From positions 4,110,501 through 4,174,500 of the forward strand of contig NZ_CP066369.1 of assembly GCF_016406305.1 (NCBI RefSeq): a DNA stretch of 64,000 bases, read 5' to 3'. Source of the stretch: Shewanella putrefaciens. GTDB lineage: Bacteria > Pseudomonadota > Gammaproteobacteria > Enterobacterales > Shewanellaceae. Under the pieces are notes generated by a model, which was given only the letters and a program-made list of their open reading frames with translations, had not been told where the DNA came from and searched no databases. Made by a program: the position numbers and the translations under genes. Positions 18,997 through 27,894 of the stretch are shown here, one piece after another (positions within the stretch are counted from its first letter, which is position 1; each line of letters opens with the position of its first letter).

Positions 18997-20357
18997 CACA
19001 GCTACTCAAAAACTGGTTAACCCAAGGGCCCTTCGCCCAACAACTGATCAGCTTTAATCACCACGACATAGTCACAGGTGCATTATTTACCAATCAGGTG
19101 GCGTATTTTTACCAGCAACTGCTCAAAGCCCCCGAGAAAAAATGGCTGCTCGCCAGTGATAGCAGCGATCTGTTTGCCGTCGGCTTATGTGCGGCGCTGT
19201 TAGCGGGCAAGGAGATCATCCTGCCAGCCAACACTCAAACCGGCACCTTGAGCGAGTTAACCCACCAGTTTGAAGGTATCTTGTCGGACAAGCCCCTGTG
19301 CGAAAGTCAGGCTTTTATTCTGCTGAAGAAAGAGCTGAGCCTACCGAGTCAAACCTGGCCCGCGAGCGGCAACCTAGGCGAGCTAGTGCTCTTTACCTCA
19401 GGTAGCAGCGGCGAACCTAAGGCGATCCGTAAAACATTAAGGCAGCTAGATGTCGAAGTGTCAGTGCTCGAACATACCTTTGCCGAACATTTACCCCATT
19501 GCAGTGTGGTATCCACGGTTTCCCACCAGCATATTTACGGCCTGTTATTCAAGATTTTGTGGCCCCTCGCCGCCAGTCGGCCGTTTTTAAGCGAGCAGAT
19601 TGAATACCCAGAAACCTTAAGCTATTACACTGCCTTACTGCCAAACCTGTGTTTGATCAGTAGCCCTGCCCAGTTATCGCGCTTGCCTAAAGCCTTAGAG
19701 CACGAGCGCCAACTGCGCTCACCGAGCTTAGTGTTTAGCTCTGGCGGGCCATTAAGTTTTGCCGCCGCCCAAGGTGTCGCCCAATGTTACGGCCATTTGC
19801 CCATCGAAATTTTTGGTAGCACAGAAACCGGCGGTATCGCCTATCGCCGCCAACATGAGGCAGATGAACCTTGGCAAGTGTTTGACAAAATATCGATAGA
19901 CCAAGATCCGACCGATGGCGCCCTGCTGCTGAAATCGCCCTATTTGGCCGACGATGAATGGCTGCGCTGCGAAGATAAAATCGAACCGACCGAAAATGGT
20001 CAGTTTAGGCTTAAAGGCCGACTCGATCGCATCGTTAAGATTGAGGAAAAACGCCTGTCACTGGCGCAGATGGAAACGTTGTTGTGCAGCCACAGCTATG
20101 TCGAACAAGCCGCGCTGGTGGTACTGCCGCAGTTTAAATCCCAATTGGGCGCGGTCGTAACCCTCTCGGCGCTGGGGCGTAGCGTGCACCAAGAACAGGG
20201 GAAACTCAGCATCAACAATGCCCTAAAAGCACATTTACTGACCCAATTTGAGCGAGTCACCCTGCCACGCCGCTGGCGTTATCCCGATATTTTACCGCTG
20301 AACACTCAGGGTAAGCGTGTCACCGCCGAGCTAGTTGAGTTATTTGACCATGATTAA
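18993..20357 (+). CDS. Acyl-CoA/ACP synthetase, AMP-forming
   Basis: 454 residues from the ATG at 18993, which overlaps the preceding stop (ATGA). ANL-superfamily adenylation enzyme: the P-loop-like motif reads FTSGSSGEPKAIRKT (about residues 138-152), GSTETGGIAYR in the middle, and the hinge motif RLKGRLDRIVKIEEKRLSL near the C terminus. In aryl-polyene assembly this enzyme activates the aromatic acid starter for loading onto an ACP. Given the ammonia-lyase gene in the same operon, the starter may be a cinnamate or coumarate; this is inference. Confidence 0.85.
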   Translation: MTQLLKNWLTQGPFAQQLISFNHHDIVTGALFTNQVAYFYQQLLKAPEKKWLLASDSSDLFAVGLCAALLAGKEIILPANTQTGTLSELTHQFEGILSDKPLCESQAFILLKKELSLPSQTWPASGNLGELVLFTSGSSGEPKAIRKTLRQLDVEVSVLEHTFAEHLPHCSVVSTVSHQHIYGLLFKILWPLAASRPFLSEQIEYPETLSYYTALLPNLCLISSPAQLSRLPKALEHERQLRSPSLVFSSGGPLSFAAAQGVAQCYGHLPIEIFGSTETGGIAYRRQHEADEPWQVFDKISIDQDPTDGALLLKSPYLADDEWLRCEDKIEPTENGQFRLKGRLDRIVKIEEKRLSLAQMETLLCSHSYVEQAALVVLPQFKSQLGAVVTLSALGRSVHQEQGKLSINNALKAHLLTQFERVTLPRRWRYPDILPLNTQGKRVTAELVELFDHD

Positions 20358-20763
20358 ATCGAGTTTACCGCCGATCCTGCATTCCGATATCGGCACTGAT
20401 ACCATTGAATTTCGCCTCCTTGTGTCGGCCGAGCTTGACTATTTTAAGGGACATTTCCCCGAGCAAGCCGTACTGCCAGGCGTGACCCAATTAGATTGGG
20501 CGGTGCGTTTAGGTTGCGAGCATTTTGGTTATTGCGAGGCAGTTGCTAACTTAGAAGTGCTTAAGTTTCAGCAACTCATACTGCCGGGCCAAGAAGTCAC
20601 CCTAAGCATTAGCCATAATGCCACTAAGGGGAAACTCACCTTCGCCTATAGCGATGGTGAAAACCGCTACGCATCAGGCCGAATCGCCTTTGAGACCACG
20701 CCATTGGTCAATCAGCCTGCCGATACCACTAATGCCAACAGTAACGGAGTGAGCCAGTGTTAA
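20350..20763 (+). CDS. 3-hydroxyacyl-ACP dehydratase, hotdog fold (ApeI-like)
   Basis: 137 residues from the ATG at 20350, overlapping the ligase gene by 8 bases. FabA/FabZ-like hotdog protein with the active-site region FKGHFPEQAVLPGVTQLDWA, including the catalytic His in GHFP. It should dehydrate 3-hydroxyacyl-ACP intermediates to build the conjugated double bonds. A second dehydratase lies near the end of the cluster, as in the E. coli ApeI/ApeP pair. Confidence 0.82.
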   Translation: MIKSSLPPILHSDIGTDTIEFRLLVSAELDYFKGHFPEQAVLPGVTQLDWAVRLGCEHFGYCEAVANLEVLKFQQLILPGQEVTLSISHNATKGKLTFAYSDGENRYASGRIAFETTPLVNQPADTTNANSNGVSQC

Positions 20764-22637
20764 CGCCACCCAGCGACCTTGTTGAGTCGGCGCCCATCAA
20801 GCTCGCCCTAGTGATCCCCAATTACAATCACAGCGCCGCGATTGCCCAGACCTTGGCCGAACTCGCCCAGTTTAATCTGCCCTGTTATTTGATTGATGAT
20901 GGCAGCAATGACGAGACCCGCTATCTGCTGCAATCCTTAGCCCAAACCTATCCTTGGGTGACGCTGCTGCAACATCCCTACAACCGTGGTAAAGGCGCTG
21001 CTGTGATGACAGGGCTGCGCCGGGCCTACCGCGATGGCTTTAGTCATGCGCTGCAGGTCGATGCCGATGGTCAACATAATCTGGCCGATATTCCGGCTAT
21101 GGTAGCAAGGGCGCAGGCTAAACCCGATGCGCTGATTTCAGGCAAACCTGAGTACGATGAATCCGTGCCTAAGGGCAGGCTTTATGGCCGTTATCTCACC
21201 CATTTTTGGGTGTGGGTCGAAACCTTAAGCTTTGATATTCAAGATTCTATGTGTGGCTTTCGCGTTTATCCCTTAGCCGCCACCGAGCGATTACTGTGCC
21301 AGCAAGCCTTAACGGAGCGAATGGATTTTGATATCGAAATCCTCGTCAAACTTTACTGGCAAGGGGTGGAAATTTTATTCCAACCGACTAAGGTGATTTA
21401 TCCCGAAGGTGGTGTCAGTCACTTCCAAGGTGTGGCCGACAATGTACGCATCACTAAACTGCACACTCGGCTGTTTTTCGGCATGCTCAAACGCTTGCCT
21501 TGGCTATTGAAACGTAAATCGCAGCAACAAGCCGCGCAAAACTCCCATTGCTCGCCTGCAACACCAGCGACGGCAGCAACAAAATCAACGTCGGCCACCC
21601 ATTGGTCGGGCATGAAGGAGCGCGGCAGTTACTGGGGCATCAAATTGTTAGCCGAGAGCTATCGTATTGGCGGCCATTGGTTGTGCCGCGCCATTATGTA
21701 TCCGGTGATTTGCTATTTCTTTCTCACGGGCAAAGTCACCCGTAACGCCTCGTTAGATTTCCTGCGCCGCGTACAAGTACTTGAGCCGCAACATCCTAAG
21801 CTGAATAGTCCCGTTGGCTGGCGCGATAGCCTGAATCACTTTTTAGCCTTTGGCAATGCGGCGCTCGATAGAATCGATGCCTGGTGCGATCGTATTCAAT
21901 TGAGCCAAGTGGATTTCCCAGACCGCCAAGTGCTGGCGGGTCAACTCGAAAGCGGTAAAGGCGCAGTGTTATTAGTGTCTCACCTGGGCAATTTAGAACT
22001 CTGCCGCGCGATTTCCATCCACCAGCGCAAGGTCAAAGTAAACGTCATGGTGTTAACGAGCCATGCGGAAAACTTCAATAAAGTACTCAAACAGTTAAAC
22101 CCAGATAGCACGCTCAATCTTATTCAAGTGACCGAGCTTAACCCCGCGACATCTATGCTGTTGCAACAAAAGATAGAAGACGGTGAACTGGTGGTGATTG
22201 CGGGCGATAGAACCTCATCCAATACCCAAGGCCGCGTCATGTACGCGCCCTTTATGGACCAAGATGCACCATTCCCGCAGGGGCCGTTTATTTTGGCTGG
22301 CTTACTCGATTGCCCTGTGTTTTTAATGTTTTGCCTACGGGAACAGGGCCGTTATCGGGTGCATTTAGAACGCTTCGCCGACACCCTTAAAGGCCCTAGA
22401 GCGGGCAGAATGGACAGATTACAGCAGGCGGTGAATCGCTACAGCGAACGCTTAGAATACTATGCGCGGCGCGAGCCTTTGCAATGGTTTAACTTCTTCG
22501 ATTTTTGGCATAGCGATGGCGAACTTCAGCGCCTTTCATCCCTTTCAGTACAGCCACAACCTGTACCAACCGACACTTTAGCAGCAGCGCCGATCCCAGA
22601 GCAGGATCATAAGACAGACAGGACACCGCATTTATGA
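20757..22637 (+). CDS. Glycosyltransferase family 2 - LpxL-type acyltransferase fusion
   Basis: 626 residues, GTG start. N-terminal GT-A domain (about 10-240): LVIPNYNHSAAIAQTL, LIDDGSNDETRY, NRGKGAAVMTGL and the metal-binding DADGQHN. A Ser/Thr/Ala-rich linker (about 255-285) is followed by an LpxL/HtrB-like acyltransferase (about 290-590) with SHLGNLELCR (H-x4-E) and DRTSSNTQG. The fused enzyme probably adds a sugar and an acyl chain to the aryl-polyene tail, anchoring it in the outer membrane. Such fusions are known in aryl-polyene clusters; the exact acceptor is unknown. Confidence 0.85.
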   Translation: MLTPPSDLVESAPIKLALVIPNYNHSAAIAQTLAELAQFNLPCYLIDDGSNDETRYLLQSLAQTYPWVTLLQHPYNRGKGAAVMTGLRRAYRDGFSHALQVDADGQHNLADIPAMVARAQAKPDALISGKPEYDESVPKGRLYGRYLTHFWVWVETLSFDIQDSMCGFRVYPLAATERLLCQQALTERMDFDIEILVKLYWQGVEILFQPTKVIYPEGGVSHFQGVADNVRITKLHTRLFFGMLKRLPWLLKRKSQQQAAQNSHCSPATPATAATKSTSATHWSGMKERGSYWGIKLLAESYRIGGHWLCRAIMYPVICYFFLTGKVTRNASLDFLRRVQVLEPQHPKLNSPVGWRDSLNHFLAFGNAALDRIDAWCDRIQLSQVDFPDRQVLAGQLESGKGAVLLVSHLGNLELCRAISIHQRKVKVNVMVLTSHAENFNKVLKQLNPDSTLNLIQVTELNPATSMLLQQKIEDGELVVIAGDRTSSNTQGRVMYAPFMDQDAPFPQGPFILAGLLDCPVFLMFCLREQGRYRVHLERFADTLKGPRAGRMDRLQQAVNRYSERLEYYARREPLQWFNFFDFWHSDGELQRLSSLSVQPQPVPTDTLAAAPIPEQDHKTDRTPHL

Positions 22638-24199
22638 GCCACGCAGTTACTCAAACGACAACCACTGAGCCGCCAATCGAATTTGGCCGCCAGTTACTCA
22701 CATTAGAGCAAGTCGTCGCCGTTGCTAAGGGTGCTAAAGTCAAACTCTGTGATGATGCGGATTATCAAGCATATATCCAAAAAGGTGCGCGCTTTATCGA
22801 TAGCCTGCTGCACGAAGAAGGCGTGGTCTATGGCGTAACCACAGGTTATGGCGACTCTTGCACAGTCAATGTGAGCTTAGATCTGGTCCACGAATTGCCA
22901 CTGCATTTGACCCGCTTCCACGGCTGCGGTTTAGGTGAGACCTTAAGCATAATGCAGGCCCGCGCTGTGATGGCTTGCCGTTTAAACTCCTTAGCCATTG
23001 GCAAATCTGGCGTGACCTATGAGCTATTAAAGCGCATCGAAACCTTGCTGAATCTCAACATAGTACCAGTGATCCCAGAGGAAGGTTCGGTCGGCGCCAG
23101 TGGTGATTTAACGCCGCTGTCGTATTTAGCCGCCGTGTTAGTCGGTGAGCGCGAAGTGATTTATAACGGCGAGCGCCAAGCGACTCAAGCTGTCTACGCT
23201 AAGCTCAACATCACCCCGCACGTACTGCGGCCAAAGGAAGGCTTAGCCCTGATGAACGGCACGGCAGTGATGACGGCCTTGGCCTGTTTAGCCTTCGATC
23301 GCGCCCAATATCTTGCCCGCTTAAGTAGCCGCATTACCGCCATGGCCTCGTTAACGTTAAAAGGCAACTCGAACCATTTTGATGAAATCTTATTTGCCGC
23401 CAAACCGCATCCTGGGCAAAACCAAATCGCCACCTGGATCCGTGAAGATTTAAATCACCACGAACATCCACGCAATTCGGACAGGCTGCAGGACAGATAT
23501 TCCATCCGCTGTGCACCGCACATTATCGGCGTGTTGCAGGATGCGCTGCCGTTTATGCGTCAGTTTATCGAGACCGAAGTCAACAGCGCCAACGACAACC
23601 CGATTGTCGACGGCGAAGGCGAGCACATTCTCCACGGTGGCCATTTTTACGGCGGTCATATCGCCTTTGCGATGGATTCACTGAAAAATACTGTGGCCAA
23701 CTTAGCCGACCTTATCGACCGCCAAATGGCACTAGTGATGGACCCTAAGTTTAACAATGGCTTACCCGCCAACTTATCCGGCTCAACCGGCCCGCGCCGT
23801 GCGATTAATCACGGCTTTAAAGCGGTGCAAATTGGCGTGTCGGCGTGGACAGCAGAAGCGCTCAAGCACACTATGCCCGCCAGCGTATTCTCGCGCTCGA
23901 CCGAATGCCACAACCAAGACAAGGTGAGCATGGGCACTATCGCCGCCCGCGACTGTATGCGCGTGCTGCAATTGACCGAACAAGTCGCGGCGGCTGCCTT
24001 GCTCGCCATGACCCAAGGCATTGGTCTGCGTATCGCCCAAAATGAACTGGACGAAGCCTCGCTCACACCCTCATTGGCGAAAACCCTCGCCCAAGTGCGC
24101 GGTGATTTTGAGACCTTAATTGAAGACAGGCCGCTTGAAGCCGTACTGCGCCAAACCATAGCGAAAATCCAAGCGGGCGAATGGGAAGTGTGCCGATGA
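22634..24199 (+). CDS. Aromatic amino acid ammonia-lyase (HAL/PAL/TAL family)
   Basis: 521 residues. The MIO cofactor triad Ala155-Ser156-Gly157 is in GSVGASGDLTPLSY, and the mobile catalytic Tyr66 loop reads YGVTTGYG. The substrate-selectivity loop is LTRFHGCGLG with Phe95-His96, not the Ser-His typical of HutH, so annotation as histidine ammonia-lyase would be unsafe. In a pigment operon with an acyl-AMP ligase, deamination of tyrosine or phenylalanine to an aryl starter acid is the likely job. No hut genes are near. Overlaps the upstream gene by 4 bases. Confidence 0.85.
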   Translation: MSHAVTQTTTTEPPIEFGRQLLTLEQVVAVAKGAKVKLCDDADYQAYIQKGARFIDSLLHEEGVVYGVTTGYGDSCTVNVSLDLVHELPLHLTRFHGCGLGETLSIMQARAVMACRLNSLAIGKSGVTYELLKRIETLLNLNIVPVIPEEGSVGASGDLTPLSYLAAVLVGEREVIYNGERQATQAVYAKLNITPHVLRPKEGLALMNGTAVMTALACLAFDRAQYLARLSSRITAMASLTLKGNSNHFDEILFAAKPHPGQNQIATWIREDLNHHEHPRNSDRLQDRYSIRCAPHIIGVLQDALPFMRQFIETEVNSANDNPIVDGEGEHILHGGHFYGGHIAFAMDSLKNTVANLADLIDRQMALVMDPKFNNGLPANLSGSTGPRRAINHGFKAVQIGVSAWTAEALKHTMPASVFSRSTECHNQDKVSMGTIAARDCMRVLQLTEQVAAAALLAMTQGIGLRIAQNELDEASLTPSLAKTLAQVRGDFETLIEDRPLEAVLRQTIAKIQAGEWEVCR

Positions 24200-24627
24200 A
24201 ATCATTGCTCACTATCGATATGGAAATGCAAATCCCCTTCCACGATGTGGATTCCATGGGGATCACTTGGCATGGCAATTACCTGCGTTATTTCGAAATA
24301 GCACGCTGCAAACTGCTCGATGAGCTGGGCTACAACTACCGCCAAATGCAAGCATCTAACTATGCCTGGCCGATTATCGATTTGCAGATTAAATACGTCA
24401 AAGCCAGCACCTTCGAGCAAAAAATCACGGTACGTGCCGAGTTAGTCGAGTGGGAAAACCGCTTAAGAATCAATTATCAAATCCGCGATGTCGAAACCGG
24501 AGCGCGCATCACTAAGGGTTATACTATTCAGGCGGCGGTCGATATGAGCACCCAAGAATTGTGCTTTGTCACCCCAGAGGTGTTCCGTGACAAAATCGCC
24601 ACCCTGCTCGCTAAGGTTGAAGACTAA
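24196..24627 (+). CDS. Acyl-CoA/ACP thioesterase (4HBT-like hotdog)
   Basis: 143 residues from the ATG at 24196, which forms an ATGA overlap with the lyase stop. The motif DVDSMGITWHGNYLRYFEIARCKLL is the classic 4-hydroxybenzoyl-CoA thioesterase pattern, with Asp in the first strand-helix junction and the WHGNYLRYFE helix. It could release the product or clear mis-primed ACPs. Comparable to the ApeK-type thioesterase of other aryl-polyene loci. Confidence 0.83.
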   Translation: MKSLLTIDMEMQIPFHDVDSMGITWHGNYLRYFEIARCKLLDELGYNYRQMQASNYAWPIIDLQIKYVKASTFEQKITVRAELVEWENRLRINYQIRDVETGARITKGYTIQAAVDMSTQELCFVTPEVFRDKIATLLAKVED

Positions 24628-25397
24628 TGAACTCAGTGCTGGCGAAATTCGCATTATTTCTCTGCTTAGCTTTTGCTTTGATAACCCTGCCCCTGCCACT
24701 CAAGGCTGAAACCTTAAGTGACAGGCTTGCGGAGCCCAGTGTTTATCAAACACTCTTTAGCCAAAGTGCGGATACCGCGCAGCTTGTGGCCCTCAGTCAA
24801 AAGCTTAACTTGGGCGAAACGGTGCGAGGCCAGTTTGTGCAATCTCGGCAACTAAAGGTGCTCAAAAAGCCGTTAATCAGCCAAGGTCAGTTTATCTTCG
24901 ACAAAGAGCAAGGGCTGATCTGGCAACAGATAAAACCCTTTGAGTCGCTACTGATTTTAAAAGATAAACAACTGACCCAGCGCGATAGTCAAGGTCGAGT
25001 CCAAGTCAGCAAGGCCGATGCCTCGGCGAGCGCTGCCGCTATGGGGGATTTATTGCCCAGCCTAGTGCGCGCTATGCTCGGCGGTGATATTTCCGGTTTA
25101 AGTGAGAACTTCGAACTGCACTTTCTCATCACAGACAGGTTAAAAGCAGGAAGCTTGAACACAGACGGTCAATGGCAATTAGGCCTAACGCCCAAAGATC
25201 CCTTAATGAAAAAAGCCATCGCCAATATGGTGTTAGAGGGTGGCGATACCTTGCAATCCTTAGTGCTGCTGAGCGCGGCGCCGAGTGTGAGCCCACAGGA
25301 TATGACCCGCATCGACTTTAGTGCGCTTTCCCAAGGCACACTCAGCGAAACCGAATTGGCGCAGTATGCGTTAGCGCTCGAGGCGAATATACCTTAA
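24627..25397 (+). CDS. LolA-like outer membrane lipoprotein carrier protein
   Basis: 256 residues with a signal peptide (hydrophobic residues 7-24, cleavage near LKAE). The body begins RGQFVQSRQLKVLKKPLISQGQFIFDKEQGLIWQ in outline, the LolA pattern of a FxQ start and repeated beta strands. It differs from housekeeping LolA and should be a dedicated periplasmic shuttle for the aryl-polyene lipid, working with the MMPL exporter that follows 2 bases after its stop region. Confidence 0.83.
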   Translation: MNSVLAKFALFLCLAFALITLPLPLKAETLSDRLAEPSVYQTLFSQSADTAQLVALSQKLNLGETVRGQFVQSRQLKVLKKPLISQGQFIFDKEQGLIWQQIKPFESLLILKDKQLTQRDSQGRVQVSKADASASAAAMGDLLPSLVRAMLGGDISGLSENFELHFLITDRLKAGSLNTDGQWQLGLTPKDPLMKKAIANMVLEGGDTLQSLVLLSAAPSVSPQDMTRIDFSALSQGTLSETELAQYALALEANIP

Positions 25398-25399
25398 CC

Positions 25400-27871
25400 A
25401 TGGCCTCCAACTTCGCCGCGCGCGCCAATCAAGCGCTAATACAATCATCCCCTAAATGGCGCCTCGCCATTTGGTTACTATTGATGCTCTCTGCCAGTCT
25501 GTGGACGTTGCAACTCTGGCAAAATGGCGCACGAGTACAAAGCGATATCCTCGCTATGCTGCCGCATTTACAGCAAGACAAACTCACCGAGCGCGCCCTT
25601 AACCAAGTTGAAGCGACCCTCGCCGACCAAGTCTATATTGCGCTCGTCGCCAAGGATGAAACCACGGCAATCGCTGCGGCTAAGCTGTTGATGCAAAAGC
25701 TTGAAGCTGACCTTGTTGCTACTGGAAAAAATGCTGCACTCACAGAGATTCGCAGCGCCGATATGCAGCTCGGTGAAGCGCTAGGACAATTCTATTTCCC
25801 CCACAGATTTAAATTACTGACAGCGCCGCAAGCCGAAGCGTTAGCCAGCCAAAATATTGAAAGTCTGATTGAAGCGGCCACCGCACAGCTTTACAACGCC
25901 TTTAGTTACGCCAATAGCAACTTGCTTGCCCAAGATCCTCTGCTGTTATTCCCCGCCAATTTACTCGCCCTCGCGCCGAGTTCAAAAGTCAGGGTCAGCC
26001 AAGGCATTCTGCTGGTGAATCAAGGCGATAATGTCGCCGCGGTTGTTATGGCAAAGGGGCGAGAAAGCGCCTTTAATCCCAATGCGCAATTAGCGCAGAT
26101 GACGGCATTAACCCTAGGGTTGGATGCGGTTAAACAAAGCTATCCCGATATTAATGTGCTTAAGGCTGGCGCCCTGTTTCACGCGATTGCGGCGACCCAA
26201 ACGGCTAAGAGTGAAATCTCGATCCTCGGTCTTGCATCCTTACTTGGGGTCATAGCCCTAGTCTGGCTGGCGTTTCGTTCTGTGATGCCGCTACTGTTGG
26301 CAATCGTTACCATTTCCAGCGGGCTCTTGCTGGCAGTGACTTTTACCTTAAGCGTGTTTGGCGAGCTGCATTTACTCACCTTAGTGTTTGGTACTAGCTT
26401 GATTGGCATTGCCATCGACTACAGCTTTCATTTTTACTGCGAGCGCTTAAGCGATAGCGAACGGAGCGCAAAGGCGACGGTCGCGTATATCTTCCCCACA
26501 GTGACACTTGCCTTTATCACCAGTGCCTTAGCTTATGTGGGCATAGGTTTAGCGCCGTTTCCGGGAATGCAGCAAGTGGCGATCTTCTGCGCCGCGGGAC
26601 TGCTCGGGGCCTATCTTACCCTCATTCTCGCCTACCCACTGCTCGCGGGGAGTCGTTTGCCATCGGGCTCCCGCCCATTAGCATTCGCGGGGACTTACCT
26701 TGCTAATCTCACTCAGTTATCCAACAGATTGACCACGCCTTTAGGCATGGGCATGTTTGCTTTAGTGATAGTGGTGTGGTGTCTGGTTGGCGTTACCAAG
26801 TTAACCGTCGATGACGATATTCGCCATTTGCAGCAAAGCCCCGCGAGCGTGACTGAACCTGAAAATAAGCTCAGGCAGCTACTCAGCGGCGGCACAGATA
26901 ATCAATTCTTACTGGTACGCGCCGCGAGTGAAGAAGCACTGCTGCAACAGCTTGAGCGAGTGTCGCCACTGCTCGATGCCGCTATTGCTAATCAAGAGTT
27001 AGGCAACTACGTCAGCCTCAGCCGGTATCTGCCCAGCCAACAAAAACAAGACACGGCTTATCGCTTACAGGGTGATATCTATCAAACTCAGATAGATACT
27101 GTGCTCACAAGCCTTGGGTTGGATGAGAACTTAAAGCCAGAGTTGCAAGCAAGCTACTTAGCGGCTAAAGACCAATATATCGCCCCAGCAGATTTCTTTA
27201 AGCTAGAGGCAGGCAAGCAACTCGCACTGCTGTGGCTAGCACCGAACGACAAGGCCACCGACTATGACGCGCTAAATGATGGCGGCGCGCTAAATGATGA
27301 TGGGGCGAGCGCGGATCATGGCGCAGCTCATGGAGCAATCGTCCTGCTTGGCGGCATTCAGCAGATCGACGCGCTCAAGGCGCGCTTTGCCAATGTTCAA
27401 AGCGTACAACTTATCGATAAAGTCGCGGATATCTCCGCCGTGATGGGCCATTACCGACTGTTAACTCTAAAGCTGTTAGCACTCGCACTCGCTATCGCAC
27501 TCTTGTTGTTTAGCCTGAATTTTGGCATTAAAAAAGCCGCGGTTGTGGTGGCCGTTCCAGCCCTTGCGGCCTTGCTGACGCTGGCAACCTTAGGTTTAAC
27601 AGGCTCGCCGCTGAGTCTGTTCCACGCACTCGCACTCATTTTAGTGTTCGGGATTGGCATAGATTACAGCTTGTTTTTTGCCTCTGCCCAAAACCACGGC
27701 AAGGCGGTGATGATGGCGGTGTTTATGTCCGCCTGCTCGACCCTATTGGCCTTTGGTTTACTCGCCTTTAGCCAGACCCAAGCGATCCATTACTTTGGCT
27801 TAACCCTGTCGCTGGGTATAGGTTTTACCTTCTTACTTTCGCCACTGATTTTAACGACTAAAAAGTCCTGA
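25400..27871 (+). CDS. MMPL/RND-family exporter
   Basis: 823 residues with a hydrophobic N-terminal anchor (about 21-40), a periplasmic domain, and two blocks of five to six membrane helices (about 275-430 and 690-820), the internal two-fold repeat of RND/MMPL pumps. Each block has a proton-relay-like GxxxDYSFHF / GIGIDYSLFF segment (about residues 335 and 752). A duplicated low-complexity insert, DYDALNDGG-ALNDDGASADHG, interrupts the second periplasmic loop. It should flip or export the aryl-polyene lipid across the inner membrane. Confidence 0.87.
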   Translation: MASNFAARANQALIQSSPKWRLAIWLLLMLSASLWTLQLWQNGARVQSDILAMLPHLQQDKLTERALNQVEATLADQVYIALVAKDETTAIAAAKLLMQKLEADLVATGKNAALTEIRSADMQLGEALGQFYFPHRFKLLTAPQAEALASQNIESLIEAATAQLYNAFSYANSNLLAQDPLLLFPANLLALAPSSKVRVSQGILLVNQGDNVAAVVMAKGRESAFNPNAQLAQMTALTLGLDAVKQSYPDINVLKAGALFHAIAATQTAKSEISILGLASLLGVIALVWLAFRSVMPLLLAIVTISSGLLLAVTFTLSVFGELHLLTLVFGTSLIGIAIDYSFHFYCERLSDSERSAKATVAYIFPTVTLAFITSALAYVGIGLAPFPGMQQVAIFCAAGLLGAYLTLILAYPLLAGSRLPSGSRPLAFAGTYLANLTQLSNRLTTPLGMGMFALVIVVWCLVGVTKLTVDDDIRHLQQSPASVTEPENKLRQLLSGGTDNQFLLVRAASEEALLQQLERVSPLLDAAIANQELGNYVSLSRYLPSQQKQDTAYRLQGDIYQTQIDTVLTSLGLDENLKPELQASYLAAKDQYIAPADFFKLEAGKQLALLWLAPNDKATDYDALNDGGALNDDGASADHGAAHGAIVLLGGIQQIDALKARFANVQSVQLIDKVADISAVMGHYRLLTLKLLALALAIALLLFSLNFGIKKAAVVVAVPALAALLTLATLGLTGSPLSLFHALALILVFGIGIDYSLFFASAQNHGKAVMMAVFMSACSTLLAFGLLAFSQTQAIHYFGLTLSLGIGFTFLLSPLILTTKKS

Positions 27872-27894
27872 TAACGACAAGGAACGTACTTTAC

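Noticed and set aside
23783..24159. Long open frames on the strand opposite the ammonia-lyase gene
   Set aside because: GC-rich coding sequence gives antisense open frames; these show no family features and the plus-strand gene is certain.
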